Shown one piece after another: positions 15,784-24,271 of a stretch of DNA of 43,715 bases (its first letter is position 1; each line of letters begins with the position of its first letter). The translations under genes were made by a program, and so were the position numbers. Below the pieces are notes generated by a model. The model made no database searches, had not been told where the DNA came from, and worked only from the letters and a program-made list of their open reading frames with translations. Source of the DNA: Micromonospora sp. CPCC 205371 (GTDB taxonomy: Bacteria; Actinomycetota; Actinomycetes; Mycobacteriales; Micromonosporaceae); contig NZ_JAIBNX010000023.1 in the NCBI RefSeq assembly GCF_026130045.1, forward strand, positions 17,271 through 60,985, given 5' to 3'.

Positions 15784-16665
15784 TCAGCGAGCCGTGCGGT
15801 AGTCGCGGGGTGGTACGCCGAAGTGGGCGCGGAAGCGTCGGGACAGATGAAACTCGTCGGTGTACCCGATCGCGAGCGCGATTTCCCGAACCGTCATGTC
15901 CGTGACGCGCAGCAGGTTGGCGGCCGCCCGGAGTCGCCGCGCGTTCCGGAACGCGAGCGGCGACTCACCCAACTCGCGCGCGAAGCGATGCCTGAACACG
16001 TCATAAGGCAGTCCAACCTGGACAGCGACGCTGCGCATGTCGAGCCGGGCGCTGAGATCACCGGCCAGCATGGCGGCGGCGGCCGCGACCGCGTCGCTCG
16101 GCACCGGACCGTCATCGGGCTCCGCGGTGTCCAGCAGCCAGTCCGCCAGCGCGAGCAACTGCCGCTCCGCAGCGCGCGCCGAGCGTGGCCGCGCGCCCAG
16201 CACGGTCCGTAGCTCGGCGATCGACGGCGCCGGCCGGGGCGACCGGGGGCCGGCCGCGGCGAGCACGTCGCTGCCGGCGAGCATGTCGAACAGCGGCCCG
16301 GCGAAGACCGCGAACGTCTCCGTCCACGGCTGGCCGGGCGGCGTCCCGTACCAGTGCGGCACGCCGGGTGGCACGATCGTGAACGTGCCCGGCCCGATCG
16401 GCTGTATCAGGCCGTCATGGTGCCGGTAGCTGCCGGTGCCCCCGGTCACCGCCGACAGCACGTACCCGTCCATGACCCGGAACGGCGCCGGGACCACCGG
16501 CTCGTGGTCGACCACCTCGCCGGCCCGCGGGGGCTGGCCGCGGCGGGGGGGGGGGCCGGAGGCGGGGGGCAAGCGGGGTTTGGGAGGCAATAGGGAGGGA
16601 CCACTGCTTGGGGGCCACCGCGGCCATTCCGGCGCGGCGCCTCGCGTCCCTACCGTGACCCGCAT
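15784..16665 (-). CDS. AraC-family transcriptional regulator, 5' end unreliable
   Basis: The secure part is 15784 to about 16525. It has an N-terminal cupin-like effector domain (VMDGYVLSAVTGGTGSYRH, IVPPGVPHWYGTPPGQ) and a C-terminal double helix-turn-helix, with helix one near LDMRSVAVQVGLPYDVFRHRF and helix two in MTVREIALAIGYTDEFHLSRRF. The closing FGVPPRDYR is classic AraC. The open frame continues to 16665, but that stretch is proline-rich, overlaps the start of the divergent oxygenase gene and crosses an 11-G run. A different frame from an ATG at 16627 (MAAVAPKQWSLP) may be the true N-terminus, joined by a base error in the G run. It could control the divergent PhyH-like gene, as is common for this pairing. 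Confidence 0.85.
   Translation of the reverse strand: MRVTVGTRGAAPEWPRWPPSSGPSLLPPKPRLPPASGPPPRRGQPPRAGEVVDHEPVVPAPFRVMDGYVLSAVTGGTGSYRHHDGLIQPIGPGTFTIVPPGVPHWYGTPPGQPWTETFAVFAGPLFDMLAGSDVLAAAGPRSPRPAPSIAELRTVLGARPRSARAAERQLLALADWLLDTAEPDDGPVPSDAVAAAAAMLAGDLSARLDMRSVAVQVGLPYDVFRHRFARELGESPLAFRNARRLRAAANLLRVTDMTVREIALAIGYTDEFHLSRRFRAHFGVPPRDYRTAR
16545..16555. repeat. Eleven-base G homopolymer
   Basis: An uninterrupted run of 11 G lies in the 5' part of the AraC gene, inside a purine-rich stretch (about 16530-16610) whose translation is low-complexity in every frame. It is the likely site of a length error. A true phase-variable tract is possible but less likely. Confidence 0.7.
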
Positions 16666-17398
16666 GACCGAATTGGTGACCGCGCGGATGCGCGAGCAGT
16701 ACGAGACCGAGGGCTACTTCATTCTTGAGCGTGCACTCAGCGACGAGCAGTTGGAACTACTGCGCGGCGGTGCGGCGTACGCGATCGAAAAAGCCGACGC
16801 GGAGATGGACGCCGCCGGCGTCGACCGCCTCAAGCTGAACGCGCGCGGCAAGCGCTACTTCAGCGAGATGATCTATCGGGATCGGCCGGAGCTGCGTCAG
16901 TTCCTCTTCAGCGACACGATGGCGCAGATCTGCCGGGCCACGCTGGGGGAGCAGGCGTACCTGTTCTGGGAGCAGTACGTCATCAAGGCCGCCGACCCGG
17001 TCGGCAGCTCCTTCGCCTGGCACCAGGATTCGGGGTACGTCCACGAGGAGCACGCGCCGTACCTGACGGCGTGGATCGCGCTCGACGACGTCACTGAGGA
17101 GAACGGCTCGGTCTACCTGCTGCCGTACAGCCGCTCGGGCATCCGCTCCTACGTCAAGCACATCCAGGACGAGACGACCAACGACCGGGTGTGCTATTTC
17201 GGCAGCGACCCGGGCATGCCGGTGGTCGCGCCCGCCGGCTCGATCGTCTGCTTCTCCAGCGTGGTCATGCACCGCAGCGGCTCGAACCGGACCGACCGGC
17301 TGCGGCGCGTCTACCTCGCGCAGTACTCCGGCGAAGTCATCATGACCAAGGACGGCAGCCGCCCGTGGGGCTCCTTCGAGCGCTTCGCGTTGACATAG
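16664..17398 (+). CDS. Phytanoyl-CoA dioxygenase (PhyH) family oxygenase
   Basis: This is a 244-residue non-haem iron, 2-oxoglutarate-dependent oxygenase. The iron triad is His120 and Asp122 (WHQDSGY) and His203 (VMHRSGSN), and an arginine at 214 or 215 (DRLRRVYLAQYS) should bind 2-oxoglutarate. The N-terminus (YETEGYFILERALSDEQLELL) and the middle (LTAWIALDDVTEENGSVYLLP) are typical. Bacterial members hydroxylate small molecules, including amino acids, ectoine and natural-product scaffolds; the substrate here is unknown. The start is ATG 16664, which overlaps the nominal start of the AraC frame on the other strand. The AraC protein is the likely regulator. The carbonic anhydrase follows in the same direction. 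Confidence 0.93.
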   Translation: MTELVTARMREQYETEGYFILERALSDEQLELLRGGAAYAIEKADAEMDAAGVDRLKLNARGKRYFSEMIYRDRPELRQFLFSDTMAQICRATLGEQAYLFWEQYVIKAADPVGSSFAWHQDSGYVHEEHAPYLTAWIALDDVTEENGSVYLLPYSRSGIRSYVKHIQDETTNDRVCYFGSDPGMPVVAPAGSIVCFSSVVMHRSGSNRTDRLRRVYLAQYSGEVIMTKDGSRPWGSFERFALT

Positions 17399-17457
17399 AA
17401 TTCCGCGTGTTTCCCTTTCCGGATCCCACGGCGCTGCCTCCGTTGACGCCGCCGACC

Positions 17458-18012
17458 ATGCCCGACCAACGGCGCACGCCGGATTGGGCGCTCGCCGAGC
17501 TCGTCGCCGGCAACCAACGGTTCGTCGATGGGTCTTCCCGGTACGGCCATCGGATCGCCGCGGCGCTGGCTGCCGCGACCAACCCGCGGCCGTACGCGGC
17601 GATCGTCGGATGCATGGATTCGCGGGTGCCGGTCGAGGCGGTGTTCGACCAGGATTTCGGGGCGGTGTGTGCGATCCGGACGGCGGGGCACGCGCTGGAC
17701 CGGATCGCCGTCGCGTCGGTGACGATGGCCGTCGAGACGTTGGGAGTCGCGCTGGTGCTCGTGCTCGGGCATACCCGGTGCGCCGCCATCGCCGCGACGC
17801 TGGAGCCGAGGTGGTCGGACGAGCACGACAACGCCGCCACCGAGATGATCGCGCGGAACATCGGCACGATGGGCACCGTGGACGTCCGGGCCGTCACACG
17901 CGGGCACGTGGTGGCCACGGTCCGCACCCTGCGCGGGATCGTGGCGTCGGCCGTGGCCGGTGCGGTCTACGACGTCGACACCGGGCGGGTCGAGGTGCTC
18001 CCGACGGCCTGA
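17458..18012 (+). CDS. Beta-class carbonic anhydrase
   Basis: This 184-residue cytosolic enzyme interconverts carbon dioxide and bicarbonate. Zinc ligands and the catalytic dyad are visible: Cys52, Asp54 and Arg56 in GCMDSRVPVE, then His105 and Cys108 in VLGHTRCAA. The N-terminal RTPDWALAELVAGNQRFVDG and central AVCAIRTAGHALD fit the family. I chose ATG 17458 because homology begins a few residues later; GTG 17407 adds 17 proline-rich residues (MFPFPDPTALPPL) and neither has a strong binding site. The gene lies 59 bases after the PhyH-like gene and converges with lysE. Confidence 0.92.
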   Translation: MPDQRRTPDWALAELVAGNQRFVDGSSRYGHRIAAALAAATNPRPYAAIVGCMDSRVPVEAVFDQDFGAVCAIRTAGHALDRIAVASVTMAVETLGVALVLVLGHTRCAAIAATLEPRWSDEHDNAATEMIARNIGTMGTVDVRAVTRGHVVATVRTLRGIVASAVAGAVYDVDTGRVEVLPTA

Positions 18013-18037
18013 CCACCTCGACCCGGCGGGCTTACCG

Positions 18038-18673
18038 TCAGTGGTTGCTGGTGGCGAGCCGGACGCCGAAGGCCGCGATGACGGTGCCGGTGACGCGGTC
18101 CAGCACCCGGCGGGCGGTCGGGCGGCGCAGGATTCTCCTCAGCCGCTGTGCCAGCGCGACGAGCACGGCCGACCAGGCGGTGCCGAGCAGGATGTGTACG
18201 CCCGCCAGGAGCACGCCGAAGGCGAAGGTCGGGGCGCCGGCGGGAATGAACTGCGGGAGTAGCGCGACATAGAACACGCCGACCTTCGGGTTCAGCAGGT
18301 TCGTCAACGCCCCGCGACGCCACCCGGCCAGGAAATCGTTGCGCTCGGCGACGAGCTCGTCGCTCACGTCGACGGACGGGTGCTTCCGGCTGGCCCACAC
18401 CATGCTCAGCCCCATCCAGATCAGGTAGCAGGCGCCTGCCCAGCGCAGCACCTCATACGCCAGGTGCGAGGCCGTCAACAACGCGGTCACACCGGCCGAG
18501 GTGAGCACGCCCCAGCACAGCGTGCCGCTCTGGATACCGAGCACGACGCCCCACGCGCGGCGGGGCGCCCCGACGGCCGCGGTGCGCAGGATCAGGGCGG
18601 TGTCCATCCCGGGTGTCAGGGTGAGCAGGCCCACGACGAGTACGAACGACCACAGGCCGCTGAGTGCTGTCAC
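18038..18673 (-). CDS. LysE/RhtB-family amino-acid exporter
   Basis: This integral membrane protein has about 211 residues and six predicted spans. The LysE family mark LTLTPGMDTALILRTA follows the first helix, and LTNLLNPKVGVFYVALLPQF follows the cytosolic loop (the NPK motif is diagnostic). The family exports amino acids or their analogues. I use GTG 18673 (MTALSGLW); TTG 18682 is possible. It is the third gene of a leftward set: its start lies 9 to 18 bases after the pip stop. Export of amino acids released by PepN and the iminopeptidase is a reasonable inference. Confidence 0.9.
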   Translation of the reverse strand: MTALSGLWSFVLVVGLLTLTPGMDTALILRTAAVGAPRRAWGVVLGIQSGTLCWGVLTSAGVTALLTASHLAYEVLRWAGACYLIWMGLSMVWASRKHPSVDVSDELVAERNDFLAGWRRGALTNLLNPKVGVFYVALLPQFIPAGAPTFAFGVLLAGVHILLGTAWSAVLVALAQRLRRILRRPTARRVLDRVTGTVIAAFGVRLATSNH

Positions 18674-18691
18674 GCGGGTCAAGCTATCGGT

Positions 18692-19606
18692 CTACGACCG
18701 ATGTCGCACCCGTGATTCAGGTTGGTCGGTGGCCTGGAGGAAGGCGCTGACTACGGAACGGAAGGCTTCGGGCTCTTCCAGGTGGGGGAGGTGGCTGGAG
18801 TCGGGGAAGATGTGCGAGCGGGCGCCAGGGATGCGCTCGACGAAGGGGGTCCAGACTTCGGGCGCGGCCTCGTCGTAGGCGCCGGCGATCACCAGCGTCG
18901 GTGTGGTGATGGCGGGCAGGCGGTCGATCACCGTCCAGTCGCGGAAGGTGCCGGTCGCGGAGAACTCGTGCGGGCCGTTCGTGGTGTGGTAGAGGGTCGG
19001 GTCGGCGGCCATCTGGGCGTACGTGGCGGCCAGCTCGGGCGGCATCGGGTCGAGGCGGCACACGTGCCGTTGCTCGTAGACGCGCACCGCCGCCAGGTAT
19101 TCCGCTGAGTCCAGCGTGCCAGCCGTCTCGTGCCGCACCAACGTGTCCTGGACGTCCTGCGGCAGCTCGCCGCGCAGGCGCGTCGCCGCCGCCCGCCACA
19201 GCTCGTTCGACGCTGGACTGTCGCAGATGGACAGCGAAAGCACGCCGTCGGGGCGTGCCAGGACGTACTCGGTCGCGAGCATCCCGCCCCACGACTGGCC
19301 GAGCAGGTGGAATCGGCGCTCGACTCCGAGGGCGGCCACCAGGTTGGCCAGCTCCTCGACCCACAGCTCCACGGTCCAGAAGCCCGGGTCGGCGTCCGGC
19401 AGGTGGGTGCTGTTGCCGCAGCCCAGCTGGTCGTACAGGACGACCGCGCGGCCGTCCTCAGCGAGGGCGCGCATCGGCAGGCAGTAGTCGTGGCCGGCGC
19501 CGGGTCCGCCGTGCAGCACGACCACGGGGGCGCGGTCCGCGCGCAGGTCGCCGGTGATCTGGTACCAGGTCTCGTAGTCGCGAAAGGGAACAACGCCAGC
19601 CGTCAT
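18692..19606 (-). CDS. pip: Proline iminopeptidase-type alpha/beta hydrolase (S33)
   Basis: The product has 304 residues and starts at ATG 19606, overlapping the pepN stop as ATGA. The open frame extends far upstream, but that part is an artefact inside pepN. Family marks are the oxyanion loop HGGPG (32-36), DQLGCGNS, the nucleophile elbow GQSWGG with Ser105, an acidic residue in GAYDEAAP and the histidine in DSSHLPHLEEPEAF. S33 prolyl aminopeptidases remove N-terminal proline, or in some relatives other residues or amides. It has no signal peptide. It stands in a pepN-pip-lysE set that looks like intracellular peptide turnover. Confidence 0.92.
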   Translation of the reverse strand: MTAGVVPFRDYETWYQITGDLRADRAPVVVLHGGPGAGHDYCLPMRALAEDGRAVVLYDQLGCGNSTHLPDADPGFWTVELWVEELANLVAALGVERRFHLLGQSWGGMLATEYVLARPDGVLSLSICDSPASNELWRAAATRLRGELPQDVQDTLVRHETAGTLDSAEYLAAVRVYEQRHVCRLDPMPPELAATYAQMAADPTLYHTTNGPHEFSATGTFRDWTVIDRLPAITTPTLVIAGAYDEAAPEVWTPFVERIPGARSHIFPDSSHLPHLEEPEAFRSVVSAFLQATDQPESRVRHRS

Positions 19607-22110
19607 CGGGCGTCCCGGGCGCGGTTGCGGATGGCGCGTGCGGACTCGTCGCGCTTCTCCAGCACCAGGCGGCGCTGCACGGGCGGGGTGCCGTCGAGCG
19701 CCAGCCACGCGTCGGCAGCGTCTAGTGTGGATGGTGTGGCGAGAGCGGGGAACAGGTGCGCGGTCAGCTCCTTGGCGATCAGCCCGGCTTCGTGACGCCG
19801 CCAGACGCCTTCGAGAGCCCCGAAGTAGCGGGGCAGGTACGCCGTGAGCGACTCGGCCTGAGCGTGGTGCCAGAAGCCGCCGGCGTACGCTGCGAAGGTC
19901 TGGCCGGTCAGCGAGCTGCCGCCGGTCAGCAACTCCCAGGTGCGTTCCTTGGCGTCGAGGTCGGGGCGCAGCGCCCGCGCGGTGGCGGCGTGCAGGGCGG
20001 CGGTGGAGCTGCGGTCGCGCTCCAGCTCGGCTTCGATGTCGGCGTCGCCGGCCAGGCCGTGCGGCACCAGGCCGTGCAGTAGCTTCCAGCGCGCGTCCAG
20101 GTCGAGCGCCAGGCCTTCGATCTTGAGGTCGCCGTCGTAGAGAGCTCGCAGGGTGCCGGCGTGTGCGGTGCCGCCCGCGGAGCCGGCGAACGCTCCCAGC
20201 CACGCGAGCTGCCGGTCGCCGCCTGGCTCCGCGGACTCCAGGGCGGTCCACGCCTTCGCGGCCAACAAAGCCCAACCCGCGGAAGGGTCCGCCGCGTACC
20301 GCCGCAGCGCGACGTCCACGTTGGACAGCAACGCGTGGAAGACGCTGAACTCGTTCTCGGAGTCGATGCCGGCCAGCACCAGACCGGTGTACTCGCGGGC
20401 GGGCAGCTCGCCGTCGCGGGTCATGTCCCACAGGGCGGCCCAGCACAGCGCTCGGGGCAGCGATGCGGCCAGGTCGGGCACGCGGCCGGTGACGGTGCTC
20501 AGGGACGCCGGGTCGAAGCGCACCTTGGCGTACGTCAGGTCGTCGTCGTTGACGAGTACCAGGTCGGGGCGGGCGACGCCGACGAGGGCGGGCACGTCGG
20601 TGCGCTCCCCGGTGACGTCGATCTCGACGCGGTGGACCCGGGCGAGCCGGTCGGCGCCGCTGTAGAGGCCGATCGCCAGGCGGTGCGGCCGCAGTGTCGG
20701 GTGCTCGGCCGGGGCGCTCTGCTGGATCGCGAACGACGTGAAGCGCCCCGAGGAGTCCACAGTGTAGTCGGGGCGGAGGGTGTTGACCTGCGAGGTCGTG
20801 AGCCACTGCGCCGACCACGCGCGCAGGTCCCGCCCGCTGGTGTGTTCGAGCGCCGCCAGCAGGTCGGCCAGCGAGGTGTTGCCGTACTCGTGCTCGCGGA
20901 AGTACTCCCGCAACGCCCGCAGGAACGCGTCCCGGCCCACGTACGCGACGAGCTGCCTGAGCACCGAGGCGCCCTTGGCGTACGTGATGTCGTCGAAGTT
21001 GACCAGGGCGGCCTGCTGGTCCGGCACGTCCGCCGAGACCGGGTGGGTCGTGGGCAGCTGGTCCTGCTCGTACGCGAACGCCTTGGTCTGCTGGGCGAAC
21101 ACGGTCCAGGACTCGGTGAAGCGGGTCGCCTCCGCCAGCGACAGGTGCGCGGCGAACGTGGCGAACGCCTCGTTCAGCCAGGTGTCGTCCCACCAGCGCG
21201 TGGTCACCAGGTCGCCGAACCACATGTGTGACAGCTCGTGCAGCAGCGTCTCGGCCCGCTCCCGGCGCTCGGTGTCGGTGACCCGCGACTGGTACAGGAA
21301 CTCGTCGCGGTAGACGACGGCGCCGGCGTTCTCCATGCCGCCGGCGTAGAACTCGGGCGCGAAGATCTGGTCGTACTTCCCGAACGGGTACGGGTAGTCG
21401 AACGCCTCGTGGAAGAAGTCGAAGCCGGCCTTGGTGACGGCGAAGATGTCGTCGGCGTCGAGGTGCTGTGCGAGTGAGGCCCGGCAGTACAGGCCCAGCT
21501 CGATCGGCCCGTCGGGGCCGTCGACCCGGTCGGTTGCCCGGTGGTAGGGGCCGGCGGCGACGGCGGTGACGTAGGTGGGTATCGGCTTCGTGGGCGCGAA
21601 GTGGACGGTGCCGCCCTCGCGGGAGGTGACCGCGCCGTTGGAGACCACCACCCAGTCGTCGGGTGCGGTGACGTGAAATGTGAACGGCGCCTTGAGATCC
21701 GGCTGGTCGAAGCAGGCGAACATCCGCTTCGCCTCGGCCAGGAACGTCATCGAGTACAGGTAGACGGCGCCGTCGACCGGGTCCACGATCCGCTGCAGGC
21801 CCTCGCCCGACGTGCTGTACCGGAAATCGCCCTCGACGACGAGCGTGTTGCTCGCGGCCAGGCCCGGCAGCGCGATGCGTGTCCCCGAAGGGGCGCCCAG
21901 CGGCGCGCCATTCAGGGAAGCCGAACGGATGACGGAAGCGGCGACGTCCACAAAGGACACCGCGCCGGGCTCCGCGCACTCGAACGTGATGGTGGTGCGG
22001 GAGGCGAACGTCTCGCCGTCTCCGTCGACGGTCAGCGCCACATCGTACCCGGTCACCCGCAGCAGCGCGGCCCGCTCGCGCGCCTCGCCGCGCGTCAGCC
22101 AGGTGGTCAT
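19603..22110 (-). CDS. pepN: Aminopeptidase N (M1 zinc metallopeptidase)
   Basis: This 835-residue protein is full length for actinobacterial PepN, with ATG 22110 behind GGGAGG. The substrate-recognition motif reads GGMENAGAVVY and the zinc site is HELSHMWFGD with His291, Glu292 and His295, plus Glu314 in WLNEAFA. The C-terminal half is the ERAP1-like helical domain (LCWAALWDMTRDGELPAREY). It is cytosolic with no signal peptide and removes N-terminal residues from peptides. It heads the pepN-pip-lysE set. The upstream 124 bases carry an unusual repeat-flanked element that contributes the present leader and binding site. Confidence 0.96.
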   Translation of the reverse strand: MTTWLTRGEARERAALLRVTGYDVALTVDGDGETFASRTTITFECAEPGAVSFVDVAASVIRSASLNGAPLGAPSGTRIALPGLAASNTLVVEGDFRYSTSGEGLQRIVDPVDGAVYLYSMTFLAEAKRMFACFDQPDLKAPFTFHVTAPDDWVVVSNGAVTSREGGTVHFAPTKPIPTYVTAVAAGPYHRATDRVDGPDGPIELGLYCRASLAQHLDADDIFAVTKAGFDFFHEAFDYPYPFGKYDQIFAPEFYAGGMENAGAVVYRDEFLYQSRVTDTERRERAETLLHELSHMWFGDLVTTRWWDDTWLNEAFATFAAHLSLAEATRFTESWTVFAQQTKAFAYEQDQLPTTHPVSADVPDQQAALVNFDDITYAKGASVLRQLVAYVGRDAFLRALREYFREHEYGNTSLADLLAALEHTSGRDLRAWSAQWLTTSQVNTLRPDYTVDSSGRFTSFAIQQSAPAEHPTLRPHRLAIGLYSGADRLARVHRVEIDVTGERTDVPALVGVARPDLVLVNDDDLTYAKVRFDPASLSTVTGRVPDLAASLPRALCWAALWDMTRDGELPAREYTGLVLAGIDSENEFSVFHALLSNVDVALRRYAADPSAGWALLAAKAWTALESAEPGGDRQLAWLGAFAGSAGGTAHAGTLRALYDGDLKIEGLALDLDARWKLLHGLVPHGLAGDADIEAELERDRSSTAALHAATARALRPDLDAKERTWELLTGGSSLTGQTFAAYAGGFWHHAQAESLTAYLPRYFGALEGVWRRHEAGLIAKELTAHLFPALATPSTLDAADAWLALDGTPPVQRRLVLEKRDESARAIRNRARDAR

Positions 22111-22241
22111 GCGCCGCCTCCCGCAGCCGCCACCAAGTGGAGGGAGCGCAGCGACCGGGGCGACTGGCGGCTACAGGGAGGCCTCGGGGCGCATGACCCG
22201 CGCGAGCGGAGGCGAGCGCCAGCTAGCAGGGTGGTCATGCG
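22102..22241. repeat. Structured intergenic element flanked by a 12-base direct repeat
   Basis: GGTGGTCATGCG occurs at 22102-22113 and again at 22230-22241. One copy covers the pepN start and the other the stop of the flavoenzyme gene. Between them is the inverted pair GGTCATGCGCC (22105-22115) with GGCGCATGACC (22188-22198), and an 8-base inverted pair AGCCGCCA with TGGCGGCT around a G-rich loop. No gene fits. It resembles a small insertion that split an ancestral stop/start overlap. Confidence 0.5.
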
Positions 22242-23320
22242 TGTGCCGCCAGGCGGAACCTTGCCGGTGCGGGAGCCGCCCCGGTGACCAGGTCGGCCAC
22301 GATGCACCCGATCACAGGCACGAACTTGAACCCGTGCCCCGAGAAGCCGGTTGCCACCGTGAGCGGCCCGACCCGGTCGATGACGAAGTCGCCCTCGGTC
22401 GTGTTGTCGTACAGGCAGGTGACCGGCGCGGCGGTGTCGGGGTCGAGCCCTGGCAGCCAGCGTTCGACGTAGCCGCGCAGCATCTGGTTGCCCTCCTCGG
22501 TGGCGGTGAAGTCCCGCCTGTCGGGGTCGACGTTGGGGCCGGCGCCGTGGAAGCCCACCTTGACTCCCTCGCCCGGAGTGAGCAGCCCGTACGCGTCGTG
22601 GCCGGGTCGCCAGTGTATGAAGCTCGGCCACTCCGTGCCGGCCTGCACCGGCGCGAAGTGTGCCGGCTGCTCCTGGGTCACGGTGATCGGCGGCAGGGCG
22701 AGCATGCCGCGCAGCAGCGCGGGCGCCCACGATCCGGCGGCCACCACGACGTGCCGGGCGCGCAGCACACCGCCCTCGGTGCGCACCTCGACCTCTTCGT
22801 CGCCGCGCACGGTGACGCTGATGGCGGGAGTGCCGTGCTCTATCCGGGCGCCCCCGCCGGCCGCGAGCTTCTGGAGCACTTCCACGGCTGCGTCGGAGCG
22901 CAGCCGCCCGCCGTCCGGCTGGTACAGGACAGGGGAGCCGAACGCCATGCCGGTCCAGCGGCGGCGGGCCGCGCCGGGGTCGATGATCTCGAACGGCACG
23001 CCCTCGGCGGCCAGCACGTCGGTGACGCCGGCGAGCACCGACCCGGCGAGCCCGTGGTCGATGGCGCCGGTGGCGGTCAGCAGCGGGGTGCCGGATTCGG
23101 CCTCCAGGTCGCGCCACTCGCGCAGGGCGCGGCGGGCCAGGGCCACGTAGTCGCGTTCGCCGTAGACGAGGCGGAAGATCCGGCTGGCGCCGTGCGAGCC
23201 GCCGCGCGTGTGGCCGGGCTCGTACTGTTCCAGAAGGTGCACCTCGCGCCCGGCCCGGGTCAGCGCCCACGCGGCCGCCGAGCCCATCGCGCCCCCGCCG
23301 ACGACGATCACGTCCTGCAT
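22235..23320 (-). CDS. FAD-dependent oxidase, monomeric sarcosine oxidase/N-methyltryptophan oxidase type
   Basis: The product has 361 residues from ATG 23320 (MQDVIVVGGG); a TTG six bases upstream adds two residues. The Rossmann motif VVGGGAMGSAAAW binds FAD, and HGASRIFRLVYGERDYV is the family's second segment. VTCLYDNTTEGDFVID contains the cysteine position that carries covalent flavin in sarcosine oxidase. The end GFSGHGFKFVPVIG is diagnostic. The family oxidises secondary amines such as N-methyl amino acids to imines with hydrogen peroxide release. It is the last gene of the glutamine-synthetase-like, M20, RpiR set, 32 bases after the regulator. Confidence 0.92.
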   Translation of the reverse strand: MQDVIVVGGGAMGSAAAWALTRAGREVHLLEQYEPGHTRGGSHGASRIFRLVYGERDYVALARRALREWRDLEAESGTPLLTATGAIDHGLAGSVLAGVTDVLAAEGVPFEIIDPGAARRRWTGMAFGSPVLYQPDGGRLRSDAAVEVLQKLAAGGGARIEHGTPAISVTVRGDEEVEVRTEGGVLRARHVVVAAGSWAPALLRGMLALPPITVTQEQPAHFAPVQAGTEWPSFIHWRPGHDAYGLLTPGEGVKVGFHGAGPNVDPDRRDFTATEEGNQMLRGYVERWLPGLDPDTAAPVTCLYDNTTEGDFVIDRVGPLTVATGFSGHGFKFVPVIGCIVADLVTGAAPAPARFRLAAHA

Positions 23321-23352
23321 GAGCAAAACGCTACAGGTCAGGTGTCACCGGT

Positions 23353-24240
23353 TCAAGATGAAGTGATTGATTCACCCGGATCGGGACGCAACTCCTCCAG
23401 CCGCCGCACCCGCTTGCGCGCCGCGTCGCCGAGCTTGTCGCTCACGCCCGCGACCAGGCTCTCCACCAGCGCCATCGCCGGCACCAGGCTGTCGAACGGG
23501 CTCGGCGCGTCGACCCGGGCCGGCAGCACCGCCTCGGCGATGTCGGCGATGGGGGACAGGTACTGGTCGGTCAGCAGCACCACCGACGCGCCGGCACCCG
23601 CTGCCGCCGTGGCCAGGTCGATCGTGGTCCGCTGGTACCGGCGGTAGTCGAACACCACGAACACGTCCTTGCGCGAGGCGTCCAGCAGCGCGCCGGCGCG
23701 GGCCATGCCGCCCTCGGTCAGGCACATCACGTCGGTGCGCATGATGTGCAGGTGCGCCGCGAGGTACTCGGCGAGCACGTGACTGAACCGGCCACCGATC
23801 AGCCGGATCTGCCGCCGGCCGTCGGCCAGCAGGTCGACCGCCCGCAGGAAGTCGTGGCGCGGCACGTTGTCGAACGTCTCCTTGACGGTGCCGACGAACG
23901 TGGACGACACGTACGGCAGGAACTGCTGCCCGCCACGGCGCGCCTCCTGCTCGTCGTACTGGGCCAGCGGCGAGCCCATCCGCTCGTGCACCTCGCGGAT
24001 CAGCACCCGCTGGAAGTCCGGGTACCCCTGGTAGCCCAGCCGGGTCACGAACCGCAGCACCGTCGGCGTGCTCACGTTGGCCCGCTTGGCCAGGTCGGCC
24101 GCCGACTCCAGGCCCGCCGCCGGGTACGCGGCGAGCAGCGTGCGTGCGACCTTGCGCTCGCCAGCGCTCAGCTCGTCCATCCGGTCCTGCACGCGGCGCT
24201 GCACTGTCGCGCCTACCGCCACCTTGCCTGCCTCGGCCAT
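23353..24240 (-). CDS. MurR/RpiR-family transcriptional regulator
   Basis: The product has 295 residues with two domains. Residues about 12-88 are the RpiR helix-turn-helix: MDELSAGERKVARTLLA and the recognition segment ANVSTPTVLRFVTRLGYQGYPDF. Residues about 125-270 are a SIS domain (RQIRLIGGRFSHVLAEYLA, VFVVFDYRRYQ, VVLLTDQYLSP), which usually senses a sugar phosphate but varies in amine and amino-acid clusters. The start is ATG 24240 with AAGG spaced about eight bases. It lies between the M20 and flavoenzyme genes and probably controls the cluster. Confidence 0.93.
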   Translation of the reverse strand: MAEAGKVAVGATVQRRVQDRMDELSAGERKVARTLLAAYPAAGLESAADLAKRANVSTPTVLRFVTRLGYQGYPDFQRVLIREVHERMGSPLAQYDEQEARRGGQQFLPYVSSTFVGTVKETFDNVPRHDFLRAVDLLADGRRQIRLIGGRFSHVLAEYLAAHLHIMRTDVMCLTEGGMARAGALLDASRKDVFVVFDYRRYQRTTIDLATAAAGAGASVVLLTDQYLSPIADIAEAVLPARVDAPSPFDSLVPAMALVESLVAGVSDKLGDAARKRVRRLEELRPDPGESITSS

Positions 24241-24271
24241 GGCCGCACCTTACCTTCAGTAACCAGGACGT

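Noticed and set aside
17390-17395. TTGACA at the end of the PhyH-like gene as a promoter for the carbonic anhydrase
   Set aside because: No -10-like hexamer occurs 15-19 bases downstream, so the match is probably chance.
19607-21979. Long leftward open frame continuous with the pip gene
   Set aside because: It lies inside pepN in another frame and is arginine/proline-rich without family features. Pip begins at ATG 19606 in an ATGA overlap.
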